A DNA stretch of 64,000 bases. Origin: Pseudomonadota bacterium. GTDB taxonomy: Bacteria; Pseudomonadota; Alphaproteobacteria; Rhodobacterales; Rhodobacteraceae. The stretch's first letter is position 1. Each line of letters starts with the position of its first letter. Below are positions 24,934 through 33,328 of the stretch, piece by piece. The notes beneath the pieces are model-generated. The model did not search any database, was not told the DNA's origin, and saw only the letters and a list, made by a program, of their open reading frames with translations. Both the position numbers and the translations under genes were made by a program. The stretch is taken from positions 1 through 64,000 of the forward strand of contig JAFEFU010000037.1 of the NCBI GenBank assembly GCA_018240425.1. Direction: 5' to 3'.

Positions 24934-25914
24934 ATGACCCCGCCTGACGATTTGCCAGAGGCCGGCCCCCGACCCGCTGCCGAGGCGGTCGCCGATGCGG
25001 TGACGGGCAACTGGGTGGACCGTCTTGCGCCGGAGGTCGCCCGTCCCTACCTGCGCCTGTCGCGCGCCGACCGGCCGATCGGCACCTGGCTTCTGCTGCT
25101 GCCCTGCTGGTGGGGGGTGGCGCTGGCGGCGTCGCGCGACGGCTGGCGCCCGGGCGACCTGTGGATCATCGCCGGCTGCGCGGCGGGGGCCTGGCTGATG
25201 CGCGGCGCCGGCTGCACCTGGAACGACATCACCGACCGCGAGTTCGACGCGGCGGTGGCGCGCACCCGGTCGCGCCCGATCCCCTCGGGGCAGGTCAGCG
25301 TCATGCAGGCGCTGGCCTGGATGGCCGCCCAGATGGCACTGGCAGGGCTGGTGCTTCTGACCTTCAACGACGTGACGATCCTTCTGGCGCTGTCCTCGCT
25401 GGGGCTGGTGGCGATCTATCCCTATGCCAAGCGCTTCACCTGGTGGCCGCAACTGTTCCTGGGGCTGGCCTTCAACTGGGGGGTGCCGGTCGCCTATGCC
25501 GCCCACGCGGGCTGGCCGGGCTGGCCGGCATGGGTGATGTATGCGGCGGGCATCGCCTGGACGCTGTTCTACGACACGATCTATGCCCATCAGGACAAGG
25601 AGGACGACGTGCTGATCGGGGTCAGGTCCACCGCCCGGCTGTTCGGGGCGGCGACCGGCAAATGGCTGGCCCTGTTTCTTGTCCTGTGTGTCACGCTGAT
25701 GGCGGCAGCGGTGCTGGCGGCACTCCTGCCCGGGGCCGGAGGGCTGCGGCTGGCCGTGGCGCTGGCCGCGCCCTGGGTGATGGGCTGGCATCTCCTGTGG
25801 CAGCTTGGCCGGCTGGACATCGACGACCCGGCCGCGTGCCTGCGGCTTTTCCGCACCAACCGCGACGCGGGGCTGATCCCTGCGCTGTTTCTTGCCGTTG
25901 CCGCGTTCCTTTGA
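24934..25914 (+). CDS. ubiA: 4-hydroxybenzoate polyprenyltransferase
   Basis: Attaches the polyprenyl tail to 4-hydroxybenzoate in ubiquinone synthesis; integral inner-membrane enzyme with about eight helices. The 326 residues contain the first Asp-rich motif NDITDREFDAAVARTRSRP near residue 102 and the second, DTIYAHQDKEDD, near 216. The N-terminal 40 residues (to APEVARPYLRLSRADRPIG) form a soluble tail before the first helix. ATG 24934 was chosen, but the short distance to rsmE leaves open a slightly later GTG. Family assignment is secure. Confidence 0.94.
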   Translation: MTPPDDLPEAGPRPAAEAVADAVTGNWVDRLAPEVARPYLRLSRADRPIGTWLLLLPCWWGVALAASRDGWRPGDLWIIAGCAAGAWLMRGAGCTWNDITDREFDAAVARTRSRPIPSGQVSVMQALAWMAAQMALAGLVLLTFNDVTILLALSSLGLVAIYPYAKRFTWWPQLFLGLAFNWGVPVAYAAHAGWPGWPAWVMYAAGIAWTLFYDTIYAHQDKEDDVLIGVRSTARLFGAATGKWLALFLVLCVTLMAAAVLAALLPGAGGLRLAVALAAPWVMGWHLLWQLGRLDIDDPAACLRLFRTNRDAGLIPALFLAVAAFL

Positions 25915-25976
25915 TTGATCGGGCGCGCGCAAGCGCCTAAGGAAGGCGCCGTTGCAGTCCATCGGGGCCAGATCGG

Positions 25977-27977
25977 GTGAAATTCGCGCTTCCCAGGAAG
26001 TTTCCGGCAAAGGCGGTGGTCCCCGCGGTCTTCGCCGGAACCGGGCTGGTGTGCCTGGCCCTGTCGATCTGGACCGCCAGCGCGATCGAGCGATTCTCGC
26101 GCCTCGGTGTGCGCAAGGCGCTGGGCGAGGCCGGCTATTCCTGGGCCGAGGTCGAGACCGACGGGCTGAAGGTCATCCTGCGCGGCACCGCGCCCACCGA
26201 GGCCATGCGCTTTCGCGCCCTGCTTGCCGCAGAAAACGTGGTGGATGCCGCGCGGCTGCGCGACGAGATCACCGTGGCGGCGGAAAGCAAGGTGGCGGTC
26301 CCCGACTTCACCATCCAGATCCTGCGCAATGACGATGGGATCTCGCTCATCGGGCTGGTGCCGGCCAGCATGGATCGCGGGCAACTGACCGACACGCTGA
26401 AGGCGCTGGCGGGCGGCAAGGTCACCGACATGCTGGAAAGCGCCGACCACCCCGCCCCCGAAGGCTGGGATGGGGCGGTCGCCTTCGCGGAAGGCGCGGT
26501 CAAGCTGCTGCCGCGCGCCAAGGTCTCGGTCGGCGCGGGCAAGGTCGCGGTGACCGCGATCTCGGAAAGCGAGGCGGAACGGGCCAGCCTCGAGTCGAGC
26601 CTGCGGCGGAAGGTGCCCGCGGGGCTTGACCTGCAACTGAACATCACCGCCCCCCATCCGGTGATCGCGCCCTTCACCGTGCGCTTCCTGATCGACAAGA
26701 CGGGCGCGCGCTTCGATGCCTGTTCGGCCGACAGCGATGCGGCGCAGGCGAAGATCCTTGCCGCCGCCGCGGCAGCGGGGGCCGAGGCGGGCGCGACCTG
26801 CCCGGTGGGGCTCGGCGTGCCGACCCCGACCTGGGCCGACGCGGTGGTGATGGGCATGAAGGCGGTGGCCAAGCTCGGGCGCGGAGCAATCACCTTCTCG
26901 GACGCGGATGTCACGCTGGTCGCCGACCCCGACGTCAGGCAGGCCGATTTCGACCGGGTGGTGGGCGAACTGGAATCGAACCTGCCCGAGGTCTTCTCGC
27001 TGAAGGCCACCATCGCCTCGAAGGCCGACGGGGTGGCGGCAGGCGCCGCCGAATTCGTGGCGACGCTGGACAAGGACGGCAAGGTCGACCTGAGCGGGCG
27101 CGTGGGCGACGACATGACCCGCAAGGCGGTCGAAAGCGTGGCCGCGGCACGGTTCGGAACCGCCAACGTCCATGCCGCGACCCGGCTGGCCAGCGGCCTG
27201 CCCGCGGGCTGGGGCAAGCGCGTGCTGGTCGGGCTCGAGGCGCTGGCGGAACTGGACAACGGCACGGTGACGGTGCGCGAGGACACCCTGCGCGTCGAAG
27301 GGGCCTCGGGCCGCAAGGAAGCATCGGGGGCCGTGTCGCGCATCCTCGATTCCCGGCTGGGCAGCGGCACCGCCTACAGCCTGGCGATCCGCTACGACAA
27401 GGCGCTGGACAAGACGCTCGGCCTGCCGACGCCCACCGAATGCGTCAGCCGGATCAACGCGGCGCTGGCGGCGAAGAAGATCGCCTTCGACCCCGGATCG
27501 GCGGTGATCTCGCCCGACTCGGGCGATACGCTCGACAAGATCGCGGCGGTGATGAAGACCTGCGGCGACGTTCCGATGGAGGTCGGCGGGCATACCGACA
27601 GCCAGGGCCGCGACGAGATGAACCTGGTCCTGTCGCAGCAGCGCGCCCAGTCGGTGATCGAGGCGCTGCTCGCCCGGCGCGTGCTGACCGGCAACCTGAC
27701 CGCCAAGGGCTATGGCGAGACCCGCCCGATCATGGCCAACGATACCGAGGCCGACCGCGAGCAGAACCGGCGGATCGAGTTCCGGCTGATCGGCAAGGAC
27801 GGCCAGCCCGTCGATCCGGCCGCCGTGCCGCCGGAAACCGGCGCGCCCGACGACGGCGCAGCCCCGGCGGATAGCGCGGCCGCACCTCCGGCGGACGGCC
27901 AGTCCGTCCCGGTCCTGACGCCCGACGCCGCAACCATCAGGCCGAAGATGCGGCCCGCGACCCTGAAGAAACCCTGA
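25977..27977 (+). CDS. OmpA-family protein with BON-like repeats, membrane anchored
   Basis: A 666-residue envelope protein. One N-terminal transmembrane segment (about residues 14-34) precedes several BON/LysM-like alpha-beta repeats in the periplasm (about 40-490), ending in an OmpA C-terminal peptidoglycan-binding domain (about 490-610: GGHTDSQGRDEMNLVLS, KGYGETRPIMAND, NRRIEFRLI). A low-complexity Pro/Ala tail closes the protein. It starts with GTG. The OmpA domain should anchor the cell wall; the repeats suggest binding of lipids or partners. It is followed by a small membrane coiled-coil gene 17 bases later, likely cotranscribed. Confidence 0.88.
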   Translation: MKFALPRKFPAKAVVPAVFAGTGLVCLALSIWTASAIERFSRLGVRKALGEAGYSWAEVETDGLKVILRGTAPTEAMRFRALLAAENVVDAARLRDEITVAAESKVAVPDFTIQILRNDDGISLIGLVPASMDRGQLTDTLKALAGGKVTDMLESADHPAPEGWDGAVAFAEGAVKLLPRAKVSVGAGKVAVTAISESEAERASLESSLRRKVPAGLDLQLNITAPHPVIAPFTVRFLIDKTGARFDACSADSDAAQAKILAAAAAAGAEAGATCPVGLGVPTPTWADAVVMGMKAVAKLGRGAITFSDADVTLVADPDVRQADFDRVVGELESNLPEVFSLKATIASKADGVAAGAAEFVATLDKDGKVDLSGRVGDDMTRKAVESVAAARFGTANVHAATRLASGLPAGWGKRVLVGLEALAELDNGTVTVREDTLRVEGASGRKEASGAVSRILDSRLGSGTAYSLAIRYDKALDKTLGLPTPTECVSRINAALAAKKIAFDPGSAVISPDSGDTLDKIAAVMKTCGDVPMEVGGHTDSQGRDEMNLVLSQQRAQSVIEALLARRVLTGNLTAKGYGETRPIMANDTEADREQNRRIEFRLIGKDGQPVDPAAVPPETGAPDDGAAPADSAAAPPADGQSVPVLTPDAATIRPKMRPATLKKP

Positions 27978-27994
27978 GGCCGAGGCAGCACCGG

Positions 27995-28321
27995 ATGAGC
28001 CACACCCAATTCATCGTCGCCATGACCATTGTCCTGTTCCTGGCCTTCGGCCTGGGATGGTTCGCTTCCTGGCTGGTGCACCGGCTGACGCGGGTGACGC
28101 AGGCCGACATCAGCGACCTCGACCAGATGGCGCGCAACCTGCACGACGCCGAGGAAACCCGCGACGAGGCGCTGACCTATCTGGAGCAGCGCGAGCGCGA
28201 GCTGATGAGCCAGCTGGCGCAGGGCGAGGCCGAATTGCGGGCGGCGATGGAGGGCCTGCGCGACGCCCGCGCCGAGGCCGAAGAGCTGCGCGACTATATC
28301 GAGAAGGCGAACATCGGCTGA
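27995..28321 (+). CDS. Small membrane protein with a coiled-coil tail
   Basis: A 108-residue protein of unknown function. A single N-terminal hydrophobic helix (about residues 6-28) is followed by a highly charged helix (about 35-105) with heptad-like Leu/Ala positions, so it probably projects a coiled coil from the membrane. It sits 17 bases behind the OmpA-family gene and probably shares its transcript. I do not recognise a named family. Confidence 0.75.
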   Translation: MSHTQFIVAMTIVLFLAFGLGWFASWLVHRLTRVTQADISDLDQMARNLHDAEETRDEALTYLEQRERELMSQLAQGEAELRAAMEGLRDARAEAEELRDYIEKANIG

Positions 28322-28413
28322 CGACCCGATCCGTTTGCGTGGGTCATGATTCCGGGCCGGTTTTCGGCTATGATTCGGACACTGCCAACAGCCATTTGGA
28401 CCAGGGGGTTGAA

Positions 28414-28818
28414 ATGCCGTTTCATGTTCATTTGTCGCCAGCCAGGATTCGCGCACTCGCCGTCAGCACCGCAATTCTTGCCACGGCCTTTGCCGCGCCC
28501 GGTGTGATGCATGCGCAGGAGTTCATGTCCGAGGAGGAACTCTTGCAGACGCTGCCCGGCCACGAGGCGCATAGCGTCGACAAGAAAGGAAATGCTTGGG
28601 CGCAGGTCTACAGCGCGCGCAGCGGCTCAAAGAAGAGTGGCGTTTTCAACGGAGTCTGGAAGACCGATAAGTATACTGGGAAATGGACCGTGAAGAACGG
28701 TCAGTGGTGCGAAGACACGGGAGACTGGCAGGGCTGCTTCCAGTTCGTCAGAATCGATGCTAAGACAATCTTGGCCTATCGTGACGGCCAAAAGCAAAAA
28801 CAATGGACGCTTAAATAG
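28414..28818 (+). CDS. Secreted orphan protein
   Basis: A 134-residue hypothetical protein. A classical signal peptide (about residues 1-34, ending near PGVMHAQEF) is followed by an approximately 95-residue mature domain with two cysteines (WCEDTGDWQGC) and a Trp/Lys-rich, beta-like sequence. The second half is noticeably less GC-rich than its neighbours, which hints at recent acquisition or weak codon selection. The start codon ATG 28414 lacks a strong ribosome-binding site. It lies alone between an OmpA-linked gene and moaE on the opposite strand. Function unknown. Confidence 0.68.
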   Translation: MPFHVHLSPARIRALAVSTAILATAFAAPGVMHAQEFMSEEELLQTLPGHEAHSVDKKGNAWAQVYSARSGSKKSGVFNGVWKTDKYTGKWTVKNGQWCEDTGDWQGCFQFVRIDAKTILAYRDGQKQKQWTLK

Positions 28819-28860
28819 GTAGTTCACTCGCCGAGCAGTCCGATTGCTGCGCAGCGCGCC

Positions 28861-29310
28861 CTACCATCTGTCCAGCGCCGCCTCGTCCTCGTCCCTCGCC
28901 GCCACCCAGTCGGCCCCGTCCGCATGGAGTTCCTTCTTCCAGAAGGGGGCACGGGATTTCAGGTAGTCCATCAGAAATTCGGCGGCGGCGAAGGCGGCCT
29001 CGCGGTGGCGCGCGGCGGTGGCGACCATCATGATCGGCTCGCCCGGCGCAAGGCGGCCGAAGCGGTGGATGACGGCGATGCGGTCAAGGCTCCAGCGGGT
29101 GCGGGCCTCGTCGGCGATGGCGGCGATGGCCCGCTCGGTCATGCCGGGGTAATGCTCGATCTCCATCGCGGTCAGGCGGCCCCCGTCGTCGCGCACGAGG
29201 CCGAGGAAGGTGACGACCGCGCCCGCGCCGCCGGACTGGCGGGCGAAGTCGGCAGCGACCGCGCCATAGTCGAACGGCCCTGCCTGCACGCGGATGTCGG
29301 CGGCGGCCAT
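28861..29310 (-). CDS. moaE: Molybdopterin synthase catalytic subunit
   Basis: Transfers sulfur from the MoaD thiocarboxylate to precursor Z, forming the dithiolene of molybdenum cofactor. The 149 residues show the family signature HRFGRLAPGEPIMMVATAARHREAAF at about residues 82-107 (shown here in parts: HRFGRLAPGEPIM and RHREAAF), and the conserved lysines in KSRAPFWKKE near 118. It is adjacent to moaD with two bases between them, on the same strand, and the pair lies behind pgsA. Molybdenum cofactor supply may serve the XdhC-dependent enzyme suggested at 4350, but that is speculation. Confidence 0.94.
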   Translation of the reverse strand: MAAADIRVQAGPFDYGAVAADFARQSGGAGAVVTFLGLVRDDGGRLTAMEIEHYPGMTERAIAAIADEARTRWSLDRIAVIHRFGRLAPGEPIMMVATAARHREAAFAAAEFLMDYLKSRAPFWKKELHADGADWVAARDEDEAALDRW

Positions 29311-29312
29311 GC

Positions 29313-29561
29313 CTAGCCTCCGGTCATCGGCGGGAAGAAGGCCACCTCGCGCACCCCGGCAAGGGGTGCGTCGAAGGACGAAAGCTGCTGGTCGGTCGCC
29401 ACGCGCAGGGCGCGCAGGTCGGCGAAGGCGGCGGCATAGCGGTCTTCGCGGGCGGAAAGTTCGGCGATCAGGCCTGCGACGGTGGCGGCGGCGGTCTCGA
29501 CCGTTTCCGACGGCCTTCCGATGCGCTCACGCACCCAGGCGAAATAGAGGACACGGATCAT
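29313..29561 (-). CDS. moaD: Molybdopterin synthase sulfur carrier subunit
   Basis: A ubiquitin-like 82-residue protein that carries sulfur as a C-terminal thiocarboxylate. The sequence starts MIRVLYFAWVRERIG and ends PPMTGG; the terminal diglycine is essential for activation by MoeB. ATG 29561 overlaps the pgsA stop in ATGA, and the gene is two bases before moaE, so all three are likely translated from one message. Length and ending match the family well. Confidence 0.94.
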   Translation of the reverse strand: MIRVLYFAWVRERIGRPSETVETAAATVAGLIAELSAREDRYAAAFADLRALRVATDQQLSSFDAPLAGVREVAFFPPMTGG

Positions 29562-30223
29562 CTCTCGTCCTTCAGGAACGGCAGGGCCTTCCTGAAATAG
29601 TCCCATCCGGTCAGGAATGTAAGGGCGGCGGCGATCCAGATCAGCACGAGGCCCGCATGATTGGCGACCGAGGCGCAGTCGCGCTTGCCGCAGGCCCGCA
29701 CCGGATCGGCCAGCCCGGCGGCAACGGCGTCGGCATATTGTTCGGGCGTCATGCCGTGCATGGCCACGCCGTTCAGATACTCGAACCCGGTGCCGAGAAA
29801 CAGGGTCGCGATCGCCACCATCTGGGCGGTGGTCTTCCACTTGGCCAGCTTCGTCACCTTCAGCCCGCCCGCCGGCGCGCCCAGGTATTCGCGCAGGCCC
29901 GAGACGAAGACCTCGCGGAAGAGGATCACGGTCGAGGGCAGGATCAGCCAGGGGTTCATCCCCGAATAGCCGGTCAGCACCATGATGGCGATGACCACCA
30001 TCGCCTTGTCGGCGATCGGGTCGAGCATGGCGCCGAACTTGGACTCCTGCTTCCACAGGCGCGCGAGGTAGCCGTCGAAATAGTCGGTGATCGCGGCGCT
30101 GACGAAAAGCGACAGCGCGAACCAGTCGGCCCAGGGCCGGCGGAAATAGAGGAACATGATGGCGACGCCGGGCGCGGCCAGGAGGCGCAGGAAGGTCAGC
30201 GTGTTGGGCACGGTCCACTTCAT
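29558..30223 (-). CDS. pgsA: CDP-diacylglycerol-glycerol-3-phosphate 3-phosphatidyltransferase
   Basis: Membrane enzyme that makes phosphatidylglycerol-phosphate for anionic phospholipids. The 221 residues contain the CDP-alcohol phosphotransferase signature: DYFDGYLARLWKQESKFGAMLDPIADK begins near residue 48 (in parts, DYFDGYLAR and GAMLDPIAD), with the four key aspartates. Four to six hydrophobic spans are seen. It is first in a leftward operon with moaD and moaE, to which it is joined by a four-base overlap. The 57 bases between pgsA and the next leftward gene show nothing. Confidence 0.94.
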   Translation of the reverse strand: MKWTVPNTLTFLRLLAAPGVAIMFLYFRRPWADWFALSLFVSAAITDYFDGYLARLWKQESKFGAMLDPIADKAMVVIAIMVLTGYSGMNPWLILPSTVILFREVFVSGLREYLGAPAGGLKVTKLAKWKTTAQMVAIATLFLGTGFEYLNGVAMHGMTPEQYADAVAAGLADPVRACGKRDCASVANHAGLVLIWIAAALTFLTGWDYFRKALPFLKDER

Positions 30224-30281
30224 GGGCCATCACTAGCCGATGAACGGGGGCGGGGGGAAGGCCTGCCGGTCGCGTGTCCTT

Positions 30282-31112
30282 TCAGCCGTTGTGCGCCGAG
30301 AACAGGTTGATCTCGACCGGCAGATGCAGGCCGTCGGCGGCGGCGAAGCCGGCGAAGTCGGCCGCGATCCGCGCGCGGGTGGCGTCGATGTCGGCCGGCG
30401 AGGCGCCGGAGGTGCGCAGGACGAAGGCCGCCGGCCCCATCTTTGCGGCCAGGGCCGCGGCGGCGGCGGGGCCGCCCGCATGGTGGAAGTCGAACAGGCG
30501 CGCCTCGGCGCCGGGGTCCGACCAGCCTGCCGCCGCGAGAAGACCCGTCACCCGCGCGCGGTCCGCGAAGGCCAGGGGGCCGGGCGCACCCTCTGGCGCC
30601 GCGGGTTGCGGCCCCATCCGCGCCACCGAGGCTGCGCGCGGAATCGAGAACCAGGGGTTCGCGCTGATCGCGCCGAAGGTGGCGAACGAGAGCCGCCCGC
30701 CGGGCCGTACGGCGCGGCGGATGTTGGCGAAGGCCGCGACCGGATCGTCGAAGAACATGACCCCGAACGAGGAGAGCACAAGATCGAAGGGACCGGGCAG
30801 GTCGGCGGTCTGGGCGTCGGCCAGCAGAAAGGCAGGGTTCGCGCCTGTCCCCGACCTTTCGCGCGCCCGTGCCAGCATCGGCCCGGATATATCCACGCCC
30901 ACCACTTGCGCGCCGCTCTTGGCCAGACCAATCGCCAGACGGCCCGCGCCGCAGCCGATCTCGAGGATGCGGCCAGCGCCCCGGCCCTCTGCCAGAAGAT
31001 ATTCGGACACCGAGCCGTTCATCGCCTCGATCTCAGATTCGAGTGTCAGCCAGCGCTGGCCGACCTCGCCATTCCAGAATTCGCTTTGCTCGGCGTTGGC
31101 CATGTCGGACAT
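30282..31112 (-). CDS. SAM-dependent methyltransferase, class I
   Basis: A 276-residue cytoplasmic methyltransferase of the ubiE/trans-aconitate type. Motif I ILEIGCGAGRLAIGLA lies near residue 49 and motif II VVGVDIS near 69; post-I and motif IV segments (FDLVLSSFGVMFFDDP near 105) follow. The rest of the protein lacks a diagnostic substrate domain. ATG 31112 is preceded by GGAGG. Its stop lies 101 bases from the next leftward gene on the opposite side (mcl1 stop at 31213), so cotranscription with mcl1 is possible. Substrate not determined. Confidence 0.85.
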   Translation of the reverse strand: MSDMANAEQSEFWNGEVGQRWLTLESEIEAMNGSVSEYLLAEGRGAGRILEIGCGAGRLAIGLAKSGAQVVGVDISGPMLARARERSGTGANPAFLLADAQTADLPGPFDLVLSSFGVMFFDDPVAAFANIRRAVRPGGRLSFATFGAISANPWFSIPRAASVARMGPQPAAPEGAPGPLAFADRARVTGLLAAAGWSDPGAEARLFDFHHAGGPAAAAALAAKMGPAAFVLRTSGASPADIDATRARIAADFAGFAAADGLHLPVEINLFSAHNG

Positions 31113-31212
31113 CGGAACCTCCGGGTTGCCGGGGCCGAGGATAGCACCATTCCTGCAACCGTCGATTCCCCGGCGTTCACGGTGCGGTGTGCGGCGGGGG
31201 ATCCAGCCCCTG

Positions 31213-32169
31213 TCAGATGGCCGCCAGTTCCGCCTGGCGCACGATCCCCTCGGCCTGGCGGATCGAGGCGATGTCCACGAGGCGCCCCTTGTAGACCGTG
31301 GCCCCCTGCCCCGCCGCCTTGGCGGCCTGCATGGCCGCGAGGATTTCGCGCGCCTCGGCCACCTGTTCGGGCGAGGGCGTGAAGATTTCGTTGGCGAGCG
31401 CCACCTGTTTGGGGTGGATCGCCCATTTGCCGACCATGCCGAGCGTCGCGGCGCGGCGGGCCTGGGCGCGGAAGCCTTCCTCGTCGGAAAAGTCGCCGAA
31501 CGGACCGTCCACCGGCAGGACGCCGTGGGTGCGGCAGGCGGCAACGATGGCCGCGGTCGCCCAGTGCCAGGGGTCGGACCAGTGGCGGGCGCCGTCCTTC
31601 AGCATGTAGTAATTGTCCTGGGTGCCGCCGATGCCGGTGGTCTGCATGCCCATGCTGGCGGCGAAATCGGCGGCGCCGAGGCTCATCGCCTGCAGGCGCG
31701 GGCTGGAGGCGGCGATTTCCTCGACATGGGCGATGCCGGCGGCGGTCTCGATGATGACCTCGAGGCCGATGCGCTTTGCCCGGCCCTTTGCGGCCTCGAT
31801 CGCGGTCACGAGGGCATCGACCGCGTAGACATCGGCGGCGCAACCGACCTTGGGAATCATGATCTGGTCGATACGGTCGCCGGATTCTTCAAGAACTTCG
31901 ACGACATCGCGATACCAGAAGGGCGTGTCGAGGCCGTTGATGCGCACCGACAGGTGCTTGCGGCCCCAGTCGATGTCGTTGATCGCCTGGATGATGTTGC
32001 GGCGCGCCTGCGGCTTGTCGTGGGGGGCGACCGAGTCCTCGAGGTCGAGGTTGATGACATCGGCGGCGCTCGCCGCCATCTTCTCGAACAGCGCCGGGCG
32101 CGAGCCGGGGCCGAACAGCTGGCAGCGGTTGGGACGGGCAGGCGCGGGCGGCTGGGGGCGGAAGCTCAT
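31213..32169 (-). CDS. mcl1: L-malyl-CoA/beta-methylmalyl-CoA lyase
   Basis: A 318-residue HpcH/HpaI (citrate lyase beta-like) aldolase that splits beta-methylmalyl-CoA to glyoxylate and propionyl-CoA and L-malyl-CoA to glyoxylate and acetyl-CoA, key steps of the ethylmalonyl-CoA pathway in Rhodobacter. Features: NLDLEDSVAPHDKP near residue 40, VIIETAAGIAHVEE near 139 (Mg-binding acid), and KWAIHPKQVALANEIF near 248. The sequence begins SFRPQPPAPARPNRCQLFGPGSR, as in known Mcl1 proteins, trimmed here. A symmetric 15-bp element lies 28 bases upstream. The pathway serves growth on acetate and C1/C2 compounds. Confidence 0.92.
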   Translation of the reverse strand: MSFRPQPPAPARPNRCQLFGPGSRPALFEKMAASAADVINLDLEDSVAPHDKPQARRNIIQAINDIDWGRKHLSVRINGLDTPFWYRDVVEVLEESGDRIDQIMIPKVGCAADVYAVDALVTAIEAAKGRAKRIGLEVIIETAAGIAHVEEIAASSPRLQAMSLGAADFAASMGMQTTGIGGTQDNYYMLKDGARHWSDPWHWATAAIVAACRTHGVLPVDGPFGDFSDEEGFRAQARRAATLGMVGKWAIHPKQVALANEIFTPSPEQVAEAREILAAMQAAKAAGQGATVYKGRLVDIASIRQAEGIVRQAELAAI

Positions 32170-32196
32170 GGCAGGTCTCGCAAGATTGTGTCACAT

Positions 32197-32211
32197 CAAT
32201 TTGCGAAATTG
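32197..32211. promoter_or_regulatory. Inverted repeat in the mcl1/epimerase divergent promoter region
   Basis: CAATTT-GCG-AAATTG is a perfect 6-bp inverted repeat with a 3-base centre, 27 bases before the mcl1 start. The same intergenic region contains two direct copies of GCCGCAACGCCG (32222-32233 and 32265-32276). It is AT-rich compared with its surroundings and is a candidate regulator site. Confidence 0.5.
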
Positions 32212-32355
32212 GTAGATTATTGCCGCAACGCCGGCAAGGGTATTTTGCGCACGCAGCAATTCGCGCCGCAACGCCGCATCGGCAACGCCCCTTTTCAATC
32301 GCGCCGCAATCGGGGAAGAAAGCCGGGTGCGCAGCGTGCGCGGCGCGGGGAAGCG

Positions 32356-33318
32356 ATGATCAGCGTCACCACCGACATTTTCCGCCTGGCCCGGACCTTC
32401 ACGATTTCGCGCGGCTCCAAGACCGAGGCGCAGGTGCTGACGGCGACCATCACCCGCAATGGCTCGACCGGCCGTGGCGAATGCGTGCCCTACGCGCGCT
32501 ATGGCGAGACGCTGGAGAGCGTGGCGGCGCAGATCGCGAGCCTGCCGGAGGACGTGACACGCGCCAGATTGCAGGCGCTTTTGCCGGCGGGCGCGGGGCG
32601 TAATGCGGTCGATTGCGCACTGTGGGACTGGGAGGCGAAACAGGCCGGACGGCGGGTCTGGGAGATGGCCGGACTGCCCGAACCGGGCCCCGTGGTCACG
32701 GCCTATACCCTGTCGCTTGATACGCCCGAACGGATGCGGGCGGCGGCGGCAGATGCGGCGGGGCGGCCGGTTTTGAAGATCAAGCTGGGCACGCCGGACG
32801 ATCTGGCGCGGCTGGAGGCGGTGCGGGCGGGGGCGCCGGCGGCGCGGATCATCGTCGACGCCAACGAGGGCTGGACGGCGGGCGACTACACAGCACTTTG
32901 CCCGCATTTGCAGCGGCTTGGCGTGGCGCTGGTCGAACAGCCGCTGCCCGCCGGACAGGACGAGGCACTGGCCCACATGCCGCGCCCGGTGCCGGTCTGC
33001 GCCGACGAAAGCTGCCATGACCGCGCCTCGCTGGCGGCGCTGAAGGGGCGCTATGACCTGGTGAACATCAAGCTGGACAAGACCGGCGGCCTGACCGAGG
33101 CGCTGGCCCTGCGCGAGGCGGCGCAAACGATGGGCCTTGGCGTGATGGTCGGCTGCATGGTCGGGTCGTCCCTGGGCATGGCACCGGCGCTGCTTGTGGC
33201 GCAGGGGGCCGAGTGGGTGGACCTTGACGGGCCGCTGCTTCTGGCCGAAGACCGCGCGGTGCCCTTGCGTTACGAAGGGTCGCGGGTCTGGCCGCTGGAG
33301 GCGGGGCTTTGGGGATAG
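32356..33318 (+). CDS. Dipeptide epimerase, enolase superfamily (L-Ala-D/L-Glu-type)
   Basis: A 320-residue enolase-superfamily enzyme. The capping domain (to about residue 115) precedes the barrel with the catalytic KxK (VLKIKLG near 137), three acidic metal ligands (IIVDANEGW near 168, LVEQPLP near 195, CADES near 216) and the second catalytic lysine in NIKLDKTGG near 240. Members epimerise L-Ala-D-Glu from murein tripeptides or related dipeptides. It is followed 10 bases later by a D-amino-acid transaminase, suggesting a paired route for D-amino acids from recycled wall peptides. The start ATG 32356 is divergent from mcl1. Confidence 0.88.
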   Translation: MISVTTDIFRLARTFTISRGSKTEAQVLTATITRNGSTGRGECVPYARYGETLESVAAQIASLPEDVTRARLQALLPAGAGRNAVDCALWDWEAKQAGRRVWEMAGLPEPGPVVTAYTLSLDTPERMRAAAADAAGRPVLKIKLGTPDDLARLEAVRAGAPAARIIVDANEGWTAGDYTALCPHLQRLGVALVEQPLPAGQDEALAHMPRPVPVCADESCHDRASLAALKGRYDLVNIKLDKTGGLTEALALREAAQTMGLGVMVGCMVGSSLGMAPALLVAQGAEWVDLDGPLLLAEDRAVPLRYEGSRVWPLEAGLWG

Positions 33319-33328
33319 GGAGAGAAGG

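Noticed and set aside
30274..33318. Rightward frame of over 1000 codons ending in the dipeptide epimerase
   Set aside because: Only the last 320 residues are enolase-superfamily; the rest is a GC-driven shadow of the methyltransferase and mcl1 genes.
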